A stretch of DNA of 64,000 nt from Lunularia cruciata (taxonomy: Eukaryota; Streptophyta; Marchantiopsida; Lunulariales; Lunulariaceae): NCBI GenBank assembly GCA_948567375.1, contig OX419755.1:39065001-39129000 (forward strand). Reading direction: 5' to 3'. The position numbers were made by a program, and so were the translations under genes. Below the pieces are notes generated by a model. It was not told where the DNA came from and did not search any database. It was given only the letters and a program-made list of their open reading frames with translations. Of the stretch, positions 49,079 to 59,559 are shown piece by piece. Positions within the stretch are counted from its first letter, which is position 1. Each line of letters starts with the position of its first letter.

Positions 49079-50139
49079 CGTGTTACTTCAATGAAATTTG
49101 GAGCTGCAAGTTGTGGGGAGCAACTTTCGGCCTTGGAAAATTCCCCGGATCGTCTCTTTCTCTACAGTTGAAGAGCAATTGCAAAAGGATGGAATTACAA
49201 GGAAGAATGTTTCTCAGTAGTCAAATAAGGAAGAATTACTAGCTTAATAGACTTTTATCATCTTGCTGTAAACCCCGTCGCTGATCACGAGCAAAAGGAT
49301 CGCACGAGCGCAGCCATGACCTCCACCCAATCGGCATCGTGAATTCTACAGGCGACGTGATCGGAGAGACTGTGTGAAGTCACGGTCTTCAATCTGCACA
49401 TGCGTTACAGTGTCCGGAATCGGTCTTGAACTCCCAATATTCACTTGCGCCGACGTGCTCTGCGACGATTCCAAAATAGTGTCTCGATTACCGGCTGCTC
49501 AAACAGATTTCTACGGAGGGTGGTAACAGCCGCTTTGTAGAATGCCGGTGGAGGAGTTATTGTCGGAGAAGTGGTAGTCGAAAAAGTAGTGACTCTTCAT
49601 GGAGTTATCCAAAAAGCTAAACAGAGAAGAGATGGGAGACCACCAGCGGAGAAAGGACTGAAGGGAAACGGCTCTATCCGCAATTCAGTAATAATGTATT
49701 TAAGGCACATTGACCAGATTTGTACGGGTCATGATGGCACCTCCTTTTCGTACAGGTTTACCCGTCTAGATAGTACCGGGTTTCCAAACATACTAGTCTA
49801 GCTCCACCTTCCATCAGGTTTGACAGTGGATTGAACACTTATGACGAATTATGCCCAGATCCGACAATGGACGGTTCTTGTGGACTTCTCTTTAACTCTG
49901 TCAGCCACATCCGTCGATTTGGAAGACTAGATTGGATCAGGATGGCCGGGTTTGCTAGATCGAGCTCTTGCCAAATTCCGGCATACTTCCCGTTTGGTTA
50001 CGCGGCATGCAGGACAAGGTAATCGCCTGTCCAGGGATTAACAAAACACTACAAATAAGCGTAAATTTTCTAGAGAAACATTTAGCAGTTCTTAATATTT
50101 AGATTTTAAGTAGAGAAGTATGTAGTCAAATCGTTTCTT
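49079..50139. other. unassigned
   Basis: Two short plus frames (49571-49801, 49831-50022) without recognisable motifs. Nothing else seen. Confidence 0.4.
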
Positions 50140-50505
50140 TGTTCTTCTTAGCCTTGGACCTATGGATATGGAATGTGACAAACGGAAGCTTATTATTTAG
50201 ATGTCAATGGTATCATTGTCAATTATATACTTCTTGGTATATTTTAAATAATACATGTCAATTATTCTATAAAAACATTGATTAATGCAATCCATAAGAA
50301 AATAATCATATTAAGTGATACTTCTTTGAATTTGCATAACTTAAATATCTTAGATGGGGTAAGGCAGATTCTTTTTATCGATACTGTGTTACCTTTTTTT
50401 GTCCCATCTTACCTTTTTTTGCCCCATGTTACTTTTTTTGTCTCTCCCTTGTACGGCTTGATGGGGTCTTCCCATCCTTCATTTTTCCTACGCGGTTGCC
50501 TTTTT
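50140..50505 (+). mobile_element. RLE-type LINE copy E, old and decayed
   Basis: Nucleotide matches to the C-terminal coding end and tail of copy B: TTTGTTC.TCTTAGCCTTGGA, GCAATCCATAAGA, ATCATATTAAGTGATACTTCTT, AACTTAAATATCTTAGATG, GTAAGGCAGATT, then the tail with a triplicated TTACCTTTTTTTG-type segment and GTACGGCTTGATGGGGTCTTCCCATCC. More diverged than copies A-C. Confidence 0.75.
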
Positions 50506-50822
50506 CGCTTATCGATACCGTTGGTTTAACCCTTTAGTATCGATAAGAAGAATCTAGAAGATAAAATGAATAAAATGAAGATAAAATGAATTCATTTTTC
50601 CTACGCGGTTGCCTTTTTCGCTTATCGATACCGTTGGTTTAACCCTTTAGTATCGATAAGAAGAATCTAGAAGATAAAATGAAGTTAAACCCCATTTTAC
50701 CCCTGTTACCTTGTCCTTGTACAGCTTGAGAAGCCTTTAGTATCGATAAGAAGAATCTAGAAGGTAAAATGAAGTTAAACCCCATTTTACCCCTGTTACC
50801 TTGTCCTTGTACAGCTTGAGAA
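50477..50822 (+). repeat. compound tandem duplications at the end of LINE copy E
   Basis: A segment of about 90 bp that includes the last LINE bases (TTCATTTTTCCTACGCGG) and a hairpin (CTTATCGATAC/GTATCGATAAG) occurs at about 50477-50575 and again at about 50589-50681. An overlapping unit of about 80 bp (CCTTTAGTATCGATAAGAAG to CAGCTTGAGAAG) occurs at about 50651-50730 and 50733-50823. Copies are nearly identical, so the duplications are recent relative to the decayed LINE. Confidence 0.85.
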
Positions 50823-50823
50823 G

Positions 50824-52212
50824 GTAGTGTTTTTCACTCAAGTTGGTATTGGCCAGAAGATTTAACAATGCCTGCTGTAAACTTGACATAGAACGTAAAT
50901 GCAATACATAGCCCTTACACACATACATAGTTTTCTTCTTTTTCTTGCTCACCATAACACATAAGGTTTCTTTCTTTTCAAAAACAAAGGAGAGGTTAAT
51001 TTGGTAAAGAAACAAACAGTACTTTTGAGAATTTATTATTACCATTGAGAATATTTCTATTTCTATTTATATATTTCTATTTGAAGTTCCGGAAAAAGAG
51101 CTTCATGGCAATGTCTAAAGCTAAATTAAATTTTAATCAAATGGTTATATTATATATCATGATTTAAAAATATTGATAAAACTCAAGTCCGTCTCTCCAA
51201 ACTCTTTCCAAACCGGAAGGCTTTGATTGCGATCCGAAATCGCCTTCTCTATCCCCAACCGCTTAACCCCAATCTGAAATGGCCCTTTCCTTGATCTATT
51301 TGAGCCTAATTTGACAAAAACATGGTTTGCCAACATGATGTCAGAACGACTATCAACTATGATATAAGCATGACACGTTGTGTGATAAAGTGGGCGATAA
51401 CTGATCACACTAAAGGATATTGTTAAGTCTTTCTGCATGCAAACTTCGAGTACCGTTAGGTGTTGATGACATGTTTAGAATGTCGTTAAGTCAATATGCG
51501 TGAAGTAGCAAATTTAACTTTAATTTGTTATGGAACCACGATGAGGAGATGCTCTTGCTATGAGGATCCAACCCTAAATAATCCTCAAACTATGAGGTTT
51601 TACTCCGTAGAATGTAGAATCCAATCCATAATGGAAGTATGGAGATAAAACTTCGAAGTGTTAGAGTTAAAAGATTAGCTCTTGCGCTCTGAGTTTTAAT
51701 GTTAAGAAGTTCAAGCATAAATTATACTTCTCTACTGAGCTGTAACACATACATACATTTCTGATCAAAAAGTTGGAAAATAGGTTAAAGGAGAAATTTC
51801 CACCTTGCAAATTACATATTGTAGTGATATTGGCATGTACATAAACTTACTTATGTAATTTACGCTCTATATAAATTTACATTCAATATGCGATTGGAGC
51901 TTAACCTTCTTACTACTACAACCTTCCTGATGGAAAACAATTGAAAATTAGATTATTTATTTCACACAAATCTTGATTCACATTCAAGGTGCAAATTGAG
52001 CTTAACCTTACTATTGCATCTCATACAAATTACTCATTTGGATGCTATTGGAGTTTAATCCTATCTTACTTCTTAAGTTTCATCCTTGTCCGGCGTGATG
52101 GATCCTTCTCTCCTTCGTCTTATCCATACAACGCTTTTCAATGGTTTACATATATTTTCACAAAGTGTGTAGTTTGAGTCTTTGAAATATTCTACAATTC
52201 TATTAGAATGAA
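50824..52212. other. AT-rich sequence, unassigned
   Basis: A minus frame at 51438-51157 contains YRPLYHTTCHAYIIVDSRSD and VKLGS, vaguely like a retroelement protease region, but too weak to call. No other feature. Confidence 0.4.
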
Positions 52213-55200
52213 CAAGGGGGACTGCGTAGAAAATATGAAGGATGGGAAGACCCATCAAGGTATAAGGGAGAGATAAAAAAAAAAGGTAAAATGAGGCTAA
52301 ACCCCAATAGAGTCTATATGAGAAATTTTCCCTACTGCACCTAAGATATCCAAGCTATGCAAGTAGTGTGGTCTACAAACAATTGGAGCATCCGAAGAAG
52401 CATCCAAAGAAGCATCACCTAGTGTGATTGCTCTCCTATGGATTGCACCAGCCACTGCCCTCTATAGAGCAATGGGCACTCGTTGTCTAAAATATGCTAC
52501 AAAGTATGAGAGTGAGAGTGGTACCCCTGGCACCTAACATGATAAGCTCTTGCACACTACTTGATAAATGTGTTGAACGCTTTGTCCATCACTCCATATA
52601 ACTCCAAGGCTAGAGGAACAAAGAGGTGATGATGTTGCATACCCCTATACTTGGAGACCTTGCAACCTGTTGCTGCACTCGCCGCCCATCCAAGGTAATG
52701 GGTAATCACTCCCTTCAAAACTATGTCTTGCATAAGTCCTCTAATCACGACATTGGCTACTATCACATGATCATCTTGGACCAAGTATAAGTCTGCCATG
52801 ACAAGTGTTGTCTGCAAAGCATACGAATGAACCAAGCATTCTCTAATAATTGTGATGTAAAGAACAACATATTGAATGTATTGAAACCTTTTCAAATATT
52901 ATATAGGTTTGCATAGGATCTTTGATGGAATCATCTACTATGATACAATTCAATTCTCTCTTTAATTTTGCAGAAGGTAAACCACTAGAAACTAGTAAAT
53001 GATTTAAAATATTAGTTACCCCCTTTAAAACCTAGGAATCTTTCCCAAGTTATCAATTTCCCCTCAAAATTAGCAAGAATAACAGGCATGGTCAAAATTT
53101 GTTGCCGATAAGCACAAAAAGGACATCTATGAACTTGACTGCAACGGAAATCTCCATTGCAAATCCCAGCAAACCCTTTCGGCTGAGCTGCACAAGGACA
53201 GATCTGGTAAAAAACTACAGAATCCAAGGGTCATGACCTTGAGGAAAGGGAAAGTATACAGGAATCCCAGAGCTAGGATATTCTTTGGTCCTTATTCTTC
53301 CCAAAATCTTGACGTGCTCGAGTAGCTTGAGGAATGGACGAGTCGACTAAGAGAGGATGTAGCGTATGCTCACACTATCGCTCCATCAAGGAAGACTGTA
53401 AACCTCTAGTCCAATCTGACGATAATGAAGCAAATGGTGGAAAATCCTCTTGTGCTCATGGGTATAGATTATCTCTTGTGTGCCGCAATAACACCTGGAG
53501 AGAAAAGGATCCTCCCTCCATCTCTATCACATAAGTCTCCAAAATTGGCCTATTAGCAACCACAAAACAAGAGGAAAGTTGGGGTGCCGAGAGAGCCCAA
53601 CTACCCAAAAACACTATAGGTGTCGTCTCCTCCATAGAAAGCAAGCCAACCCCACCACATGAGATTAGCAGAGCTGTCTATCTATGTGCCAAATCCCCAA
53701 TCACACACTCAAAAGTCCCTAGTCCAATAATATCACCAAAGACTCCCATAATCCTCCTATCAAATGCTCTCAAATGTGATAGGTAGGACGATGAGGGAGG
53801 AATTGTATAGATGAGGTAGGATGGTTGACGAGCAATACTGGAAGAGAGTATACCAAATGCCACCTGCAGATCTCCTAATAATGGAAGGTCATCCACATGG
53901 AGAACATCTTCTATAAGGGCAGCGTCTAAGAAGCGTGTGATAAACTCTTCCAATCCTACTGGCACTCCAAGAACACGAAGTCCATTTTTGGATGTGATAC
54001 ATCCCTCTGGAAGCTGAAGGTGGGGAGAGATACCTAAATGGGACCATGCCCTACACTTTGACATCTTGACTCTCAAGCCTACTAGATGTAGCTCGGTAGT
54101 CAAGTAGTCAAAGGCTTGCCTAATCTGATCTATAGGGCCTACAATGTGTGTATGATCTGCTAAGGAGGGAAATACACAACTTGGCATGGCCAAAGTAGTA
54201 GATAGGAGAGCTCTAAAGTGAGCCATGGCAAATAAGCCCCCCCCCTCCCAAAGGATCTCCCTTACGTATAGCAACAGTTGACTCCAAGACGGTGACTCCC
54301 TCTTGTGAACCACCATGTTGGTAGTAAAGGGAAGTAGGAGAGCCATACAAATACCACACAAAAGGAATGAGACTCGCCAAGGATCCACCGGCCTCCCTAA
54401 GCTCTCTAAAGATGGATGCACGTGAGATGCTTTTAAAAGCATTCTCAACATCCACTTGTAGGACGACCTACTTTGGACGGATATCTAGGAGTGCTCTAAT
54501 GCCTAGAGATATAGCCTCACATCCTCCCGGTGTAGCCACTCCAAACTGATGTGGACTAAGGTGCTGTCAAAAGTGAGAACAATGCTGAAGGACAATGGTA
54601 CAACTGACCAAACGCAAAAAGATCTCTCCAATAGCAATCGGTCTAATGCCTCTCGTGTCCTTCTCCATCGTGAGAAGTCGACTAGCACTTAATACCCGAC
54701 TAACAAACATAAGAATGTCTCCTCTCGCCACTACTGCAGCCACTTGAAACAACTTGGTAAAACCACTAGAAGGATCATCTGCTTGGAAGAAATCCCTAAG
54801 GTGCTCATAAATCATCCCTGACAAGCCTCTTGAAGAAAGGCAAGGAGCAGTGCACAATGCTTGTGCAAATAGCAACCTATCGAGACATAAAGGCTGCTCA
54901 GGTTGATAATCTAAGACCTCTAGTGGTAGTCCCTCTATTGCTATAGGATGTAATGAGAATAGGGAAGAGATGGTCTCATCAGTAGGACTCACTATAGACA
55001 AAGGGTGTAGCGCTTGTGCTACTCTACTAAACTTTCTAGTATGGCCCAATGTCCTACATCGTCATGATCAAGTGGAATCTGTGGTATCTTATGGCGATGC
55101 TTGTCTCCTAGATTGTGTAGCCCTAATAGACTCCTCTTAAAGGGTTGCCCAATCCCCCGCTCGGAATTGATAAAATCTAGCAACCACCTCTCTATGCCCT

Positions 55201-55740
55201 GCACGTCCCCCTCTAGCATAACAAAGACACCATTGAGGGAGTAAGAGGGATAGGAACCATGCTAACTCATCCAAGGAATCACGTGCCAAACGATCTAGTG
55301 GTAGGCAAAAAGCCTGTCTAGCCTCATCATGGAGTGTGTGGGTAGCCTATGGAATAGACGTGGACATGGAAAACTAGTCTCAAATAACCCCAAAATGCAA
55401 CCCGCTTGAGAAGCTAACCACTCCCACAACTCGATCGATATCCTTGGAACGATCAACGAAGGTATAGAAGAAGTGTGCGTAATCTCAAGTGTTATTGCTA
55501 TTGATGTGGTTGCTCATCTCACATGGGCATCCCAAGTGGTCAAATCATAGTCCTTGTGCATCCTTCCCACATGTGTCTTTACCCCTTGCGAGGTAAAGCA
55601 TCGATGACACACCGAGTATGGTGTATCTCGACCCGCTCTAGGCAACCCCACATAGGAAAGTGTAGCCATGGCTAGCACAAGAATAATGATAGTGACACGT
55701 GTTGCTTCTCTCCTTACTCCCCATATCTGCAAAACCACAA
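52213..55740 (-). mobile_element. RLE-type LINE copy C, nearly full length
   Basis: Minus strand, the longest copy. N-terminal C2H2-like zinc finger CHRCFTSQGVKTHVGRMH (about 55550-55612). Reverse transcriptase about 55049-53680: GLSGMIYEHLRDFF, GIRPIAIGEIFLRLVS, VDVENAFKSISRASIFRELR, the catalytic box reading LADH instead of LADD (His codon 54154-54152), LGVPVG, then GTFECV and LAHR. Post-RT part 53690-53312. Endonuclease region 52828-52557 (DLYLVQDDHVIVANVVI) and the 3' tail to 52213, with loop-shortened hairpin. Between 53311 and 52829 the CCHC segment is replaced by foreign sequence. Several frameshifts, including a G-run near 54240. Inactive. Confidence 0.85.
52829..53311 (-). other. foreign Cys-rich segment inside LINE copy C
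   Basis: About 480 bp with no similarity to the corresponding part of copy B, where about 290 bp of LINE (CCHC knuckle and HD motif) would be expected. On the minus strand 53227-53012 is open for 71 codons and Cys-rich: CPC, then GFAGIC, FRCSQVHRCPFCAYRQQILT, VILANFEG. It could be a captured exon or an insertion/deletion of other origin. The family is not recognised. Confidence 0.4.
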
Positions 55741-55749
55741 CCCCTCACA

Positions 55750-58235
55750 TCCCAACTCACATAAGAAAACAATCTCTCCAAACCCTAAAATCTATAAACT
55801 CTCATAACTTTCAATTTTCATCTCCAAAATTTTCAAACTAAATTCCCATGGAACTTAATTATGAAAATCAAGAGATTGGAAATGAAAATTCCAGATCACT
55901 CTCAATGTATAATGATCATTCTAAACGCTAAAAATTTTAAAAATCTTTATAACTTTCTACTCCATTCTCCATAGTCTTCAATCTAGGTACCAATGGAACT
56001 GAAATTGAAAAATGTGAAGAATCTACTATTCACTCGAATGCTACATGCTAGAGAGCACTCAGAACTGATAGATATCGTCTCGCATCTCTCCCTCTCCTCT
56101 CCCATCTCCACCCTCTCCCGCAGCGTCCAGCGTTGTACCGTTAAGTCGAACTCCATACTTGACATGGCGACTTTGCTTTACTTCAAGATGTCAGAAGGAC
56201 TCAACAGTGTTGTTTGACAAGACGTGGATTTAAGGGCCAGTTGGTTGTCGTAGTTGTGAATTATTCACAGTAGATAATTAAGGTGTTAATATCTTTATAT
56301 TTATTATTATATAAATTATTTTTACACATAAACAGAGATATTGAGGATATAACTCTAACTGTTTAAGTGTATTAAGGATATAGCTCCTATATGTAGTCTA
56401 ACTGTTTAAGAAGCCGCACAACGATATTAGTCCCTGCTCTTTACCCACTGAGGAATTAAACGGTAGTATATGTGGGATGCATGAACTCCTCAAAAAGCTG
56501 ATTATATTTGGATTAAAATATCAAACAAAGATGAACGTTTTCTAGTTCAAATTTTGGTTGGGACTTTTGGCCACACTAACAAAATATTGTTTTAATTATT
56601 TTCGGCTATATTTTGAGCTCAAGCTTTAGCTGAATGCACCGTGTTATGGACGATCTTTTCTTTTCACTAAACTTTAATTTAATCCAGACTAAAGTTAAAA
56701 TACTTCACCTTGCCTAGAAGTTTAATTTCTGTTGGTTGAACGCTGGTGCAAAATTTTGGGCCCAAATTGTCATCTAGTTATGCACTCTAATTTTATATCA
56801 TTGAATCTCAATTAAACTCCCCTATCTTACTCCCTACATATGAGATTTTAGGTTGAATTCCCATCTTACCTTATCGGTTGAGTTCTTGTGATTGAAATTC
56901 AATTTGGTCCGAGTTCATGCAGAATTACTCATTCAGTGAAAATATACAATTTTCTACTTATAGCTAAAATCTAATCAAAAGTCATGGTTAAATATTATGA
57001 TTAGAGTTTATAATTTCATTTAACACTTTTCATAAGTTGGATAAGGATGATTATATTCATCTCAAATGAATCTTTCTTTCTAAAAATATTATTTTCAAAT
57101 CTTTTTATATGAATTATTGCTATGATTTCTCTCATCCAAGCTCAATTGTCTAATATTCTTACAATTGTACAATAATTTAAAGTAAATAACTTCAAACTAA
57201 AGCAGAGTACAGTTCGTTGAAAATATCAGCCTTGGTTATCTACGATATGAGATAATTAAATGATAAGTATGGAGTTAATGAACTTATGAATATAATAAAC
57301 TTCATTTCAATGGGATAGTGGCCTCAGTTGTCTAGAATGTGAGACAATTAGATGAGAAACATAAAGTGGATAAACTTTAAACACACTATAATTTATTTAG
57401 CATCTAGTTCCCTCTAATTTTATATGATTGAATCTTTGTCAAACTCCTCCTATGTCTTACTCCCTACAACTAAGTAGGGAGAACGACATCAACTTCATCA
57501 GTCTAATCTAATCCACGAGCAACGAGCACATGATAGATAGATACGGGGTGGAGGAGCTTATGATTGCAGTAACCTACATTTTGACCTTGCAATCAAAGGA
57601 GTTGTTACGTTTTGAAACGTCATAGTCTTGTAATAGTGAGAAACAAAATTTTTAGAGTATCTTTTTAGACCGAAATTCAAACATTCACTTTAGAACAGTG
57701 ATGATTATCTTATTGAATCATATATATTAAATGGAAAGAGATTTTTTGTCATAGTCTATTACAATGATTAACCAGTTTACCTGATATCGGAATGCGACAT
57801 CCTCCACAAAATTGAATTATTTGGAAAATATTCATGTCGATCTATCTTAGTTATCATTTCAAAGTGCCAAATATGGAATATTGTTAACTCTTTAGCTGGT
57901 AGAGACTTAAACAATATTTACTATAAAAATTACCATTATTTAGGGGCGGCTGGCAGATCAGTGGAAATTTATCGCTACAAATCAGAAACACAACTTAGTG
58001 AAAATTTATACTATACGTATAAGAGAAATTCAGGTAAAGCTGAAATGAAGGAGGGACTCAAAGGGCCGGACAACTATGGAAATTTATCGTTACAAATCAG
58101 AAACAATGTTTAGTTGAAAATTTATACTATACCTATAAGAGAAATTCAGGTAAAGCTGAAATGAAGGAGGAACTCAAAGGTGCGGACAACGCATGTCTTT
58201 ATATGGTAATTGGATATGAAGTGCCAATTTGGAAA
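55750..58235. other. AT-rich sequence, unassigned
   Basis: No gene. The tandem repeat at 57962-58190 is listed separately. Confidence 0.5.
57962..58190 (+). repeat. 115-bp tandem duplication
   Basis: Unit 57962-58076 (TGGAAATTTATCGCTACAAA to GGACAACTA) is repeated with few changes at 58077-58190. Confidence 0.93.
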
Positions 58236-58239
58236 TTGT

Positions 58240-58903
58240 GCTTGATTATCCGCACCATTGTCCTTGAAAATAAATCTCATTTCCAAGAGCATCTCAATCC
58301 ACATTAGTTTGGAGTAGCTACGTTATGAGGTTGTGAGGCTATATCTCTAGGCTTCAGGGCACTCCTAGATATCCATCCAGAGTGGATTGTCCTACGGGTG
58401 GATGTTGAGAACACTTTTAATAGTGTCTCTTGAGCATCCATCTTTAGAGAGTTTAGGGAGGCCAGTGGATCCTTGGCAAGTCTCATTCCTTTTGTGCAAT
58501 CATTGTATGGCTCTCTTGTTTCCCTTTACTACCAACACGGTTGGTCACAAGAGGGAGTCATCATCTTGGAGTCAATTGTCATTACACAACAAGGAGATCC
58601 TTTAAGAACTTTTGTTTACCATGGCTCACTTTAGATCTCTCCTATCTACTACTTTGGCCATGTCAGGTTGTGTAGCTCCCTCTTTGGCAGATGATACACA
58701 CATTGTGGGCTCCATAGATCAGATTAGGTAGGCCTTTTATCACTTGACTACCAAGCTACATCTTGTAGGCTTGAGAGTCAAAGTGTCAAAGTGTAGAGCA
58801 TGTTCCCTTTCAAGTATCTCTCCCCACCTCAAGCTTCAAAGGGATGTGCCACATCTCTAGATAGACTACGTGTTCTAAGAGTGCCAGTAGGATCCAAGGA
58901 TTT
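58240..58903 (+). mobile_element. RLE-type LINE copy D, RT fragment
   Basis: Plus-strand piece of the reverse transcriptase only: NPH.FGVAT, VDVENTFNSVS-type segment, ASGSLASLIPF, and the catalytic box SLADDTHIVG intact (58681-58710), followed by the LHLVGLRVK segment. It corresponds to about 54600-53950 of copy C. It is cut on the right by the LTR fragment at 58904 and lacks the 3' tail, so it was broken by later events. It shows that the family consensus is LADD. Confidence 0.82.
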
Positions 58904-59050
58904 TATAACAATATGGGGTTTAACAACAAAGTAAGTTAGGACTAGCAAAATAGTGAATAGACCAAATTAGCCTAAAATATACTAGAAGTATCTAGGAACC
59001 TTCTTGGGAAGCTTCCTTGCTAGCTTAGCTTGCACCTCATGTAAGTAAGC
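58904..59050 (+). repeat. inverted fragment of the chromovirus LTR
   Basis: Begins TATAACAATATGGGGTTTA, matching in plus orientation the start of the minus-strand LTR (TGTAACAATATGGAGTTTA at 59545 downwards), and stays similar for about 140 bp (AAATTAGCCTAAAATATACT, CTTCTTGGGAAGCTTCC, GCTAGCTTAGCTTGCACC). With the LTR that follows it makes a fold-back arrangement. Confidence 0.75.
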
Positions 59051-59225
59051 TTGCACCTCAAAAGTATATGGTGGACATGGAAAGTAATCAAAATTTAATT
59101 TTGATCTACTCTTGTCTTCTTGTGCAAAAAACCGAAACCAAAGAGAGAAATAGGAGAATGGAACCTCACATTGGGACACTTGAATGAGGGAAAACTCCAA
59201 ATGCCTAGCATGAGCTTTGGCTTTG

Positions 59226-59239
59226 GTATTTATAGATAG
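59226..59239 (-). promoter_or_regulatory. LTR TATA box
   Basis: TATCTATAAATACC on the minus strand; the same CTATAAATACCAAAGC context is conserved in the LTR fragment at 36.2 kb. Confidence 0.7.
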
Positions 59240-59374
59240 CATACAAGACCCATGAAGCTTCTCAAGAAGCTTCCTTGAGCCGCTTTCTTGGAGTGCAAGC
59301 CAAGTTAACCAGGAAGCTTCTCAAGAAGCTTCGTTCTAGAAGCCGCCTACTTGGCGTGCAAGCTAAGCTAGTTA

Positions 59375-59402
59375 GAAGCTTCTAGAAGCTTCCTTCTAGA
59401 AG
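59375..59402 (-). promoter_or_regulatory. heat-shock-element-like cluster in the LTR
   Basis: GAAGCTTCTAGAAGCTTC (59375-59392) is four alternating GAA/TTC modules at the exact 2-nt spacing of a heat shock element, followed at 59394 by TTCTAGAAG. It lies about 140 bp upstream of the LTR TATA box. Further GAAGCTTC pairs with wider spacing occur at about 59252-59340 and 59435-59455. Binding is inferred, not shown. Confidence 0.55.
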
Positions 59403-59559
59403 CTACATGTTTAGGGCGTAAGTTAACTAGTTGGGAAGCTTCCCAAGAAGCTTCTTAGATACTTGAAGAATATTCTAGGCTATTTTGTCTTATTCTCTAC
59501 TTTGTAAGCCCGACTAACTTTGTCGCTAAACTCCATATTGTTACATATTCCCCCGCCGC

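Larger units (their letters stand above)
59051..59545 (-). repeat. 3' LTR of the Ty3 chromovirus
   Basis: Starts at 59545 on the minus strand with TGTAACAATATGG, directly after the polypurine tract GCGGCGGGGGAATA (59559-59546). It contains many AAGCTTC motifs and a TATA box (TATCTATAAATACC, about 59239-59226). The low-coordinate end is not sharp because it runs into the inverted LTR fragment. Confidence 0.8.

Noticed and set aside
52213-55740. Target duplication for LINE copy C
   Set aside because: I compared 52180-52215 with 55700-56000 and found no convincing shared word; the 5' end is too poorly defined.
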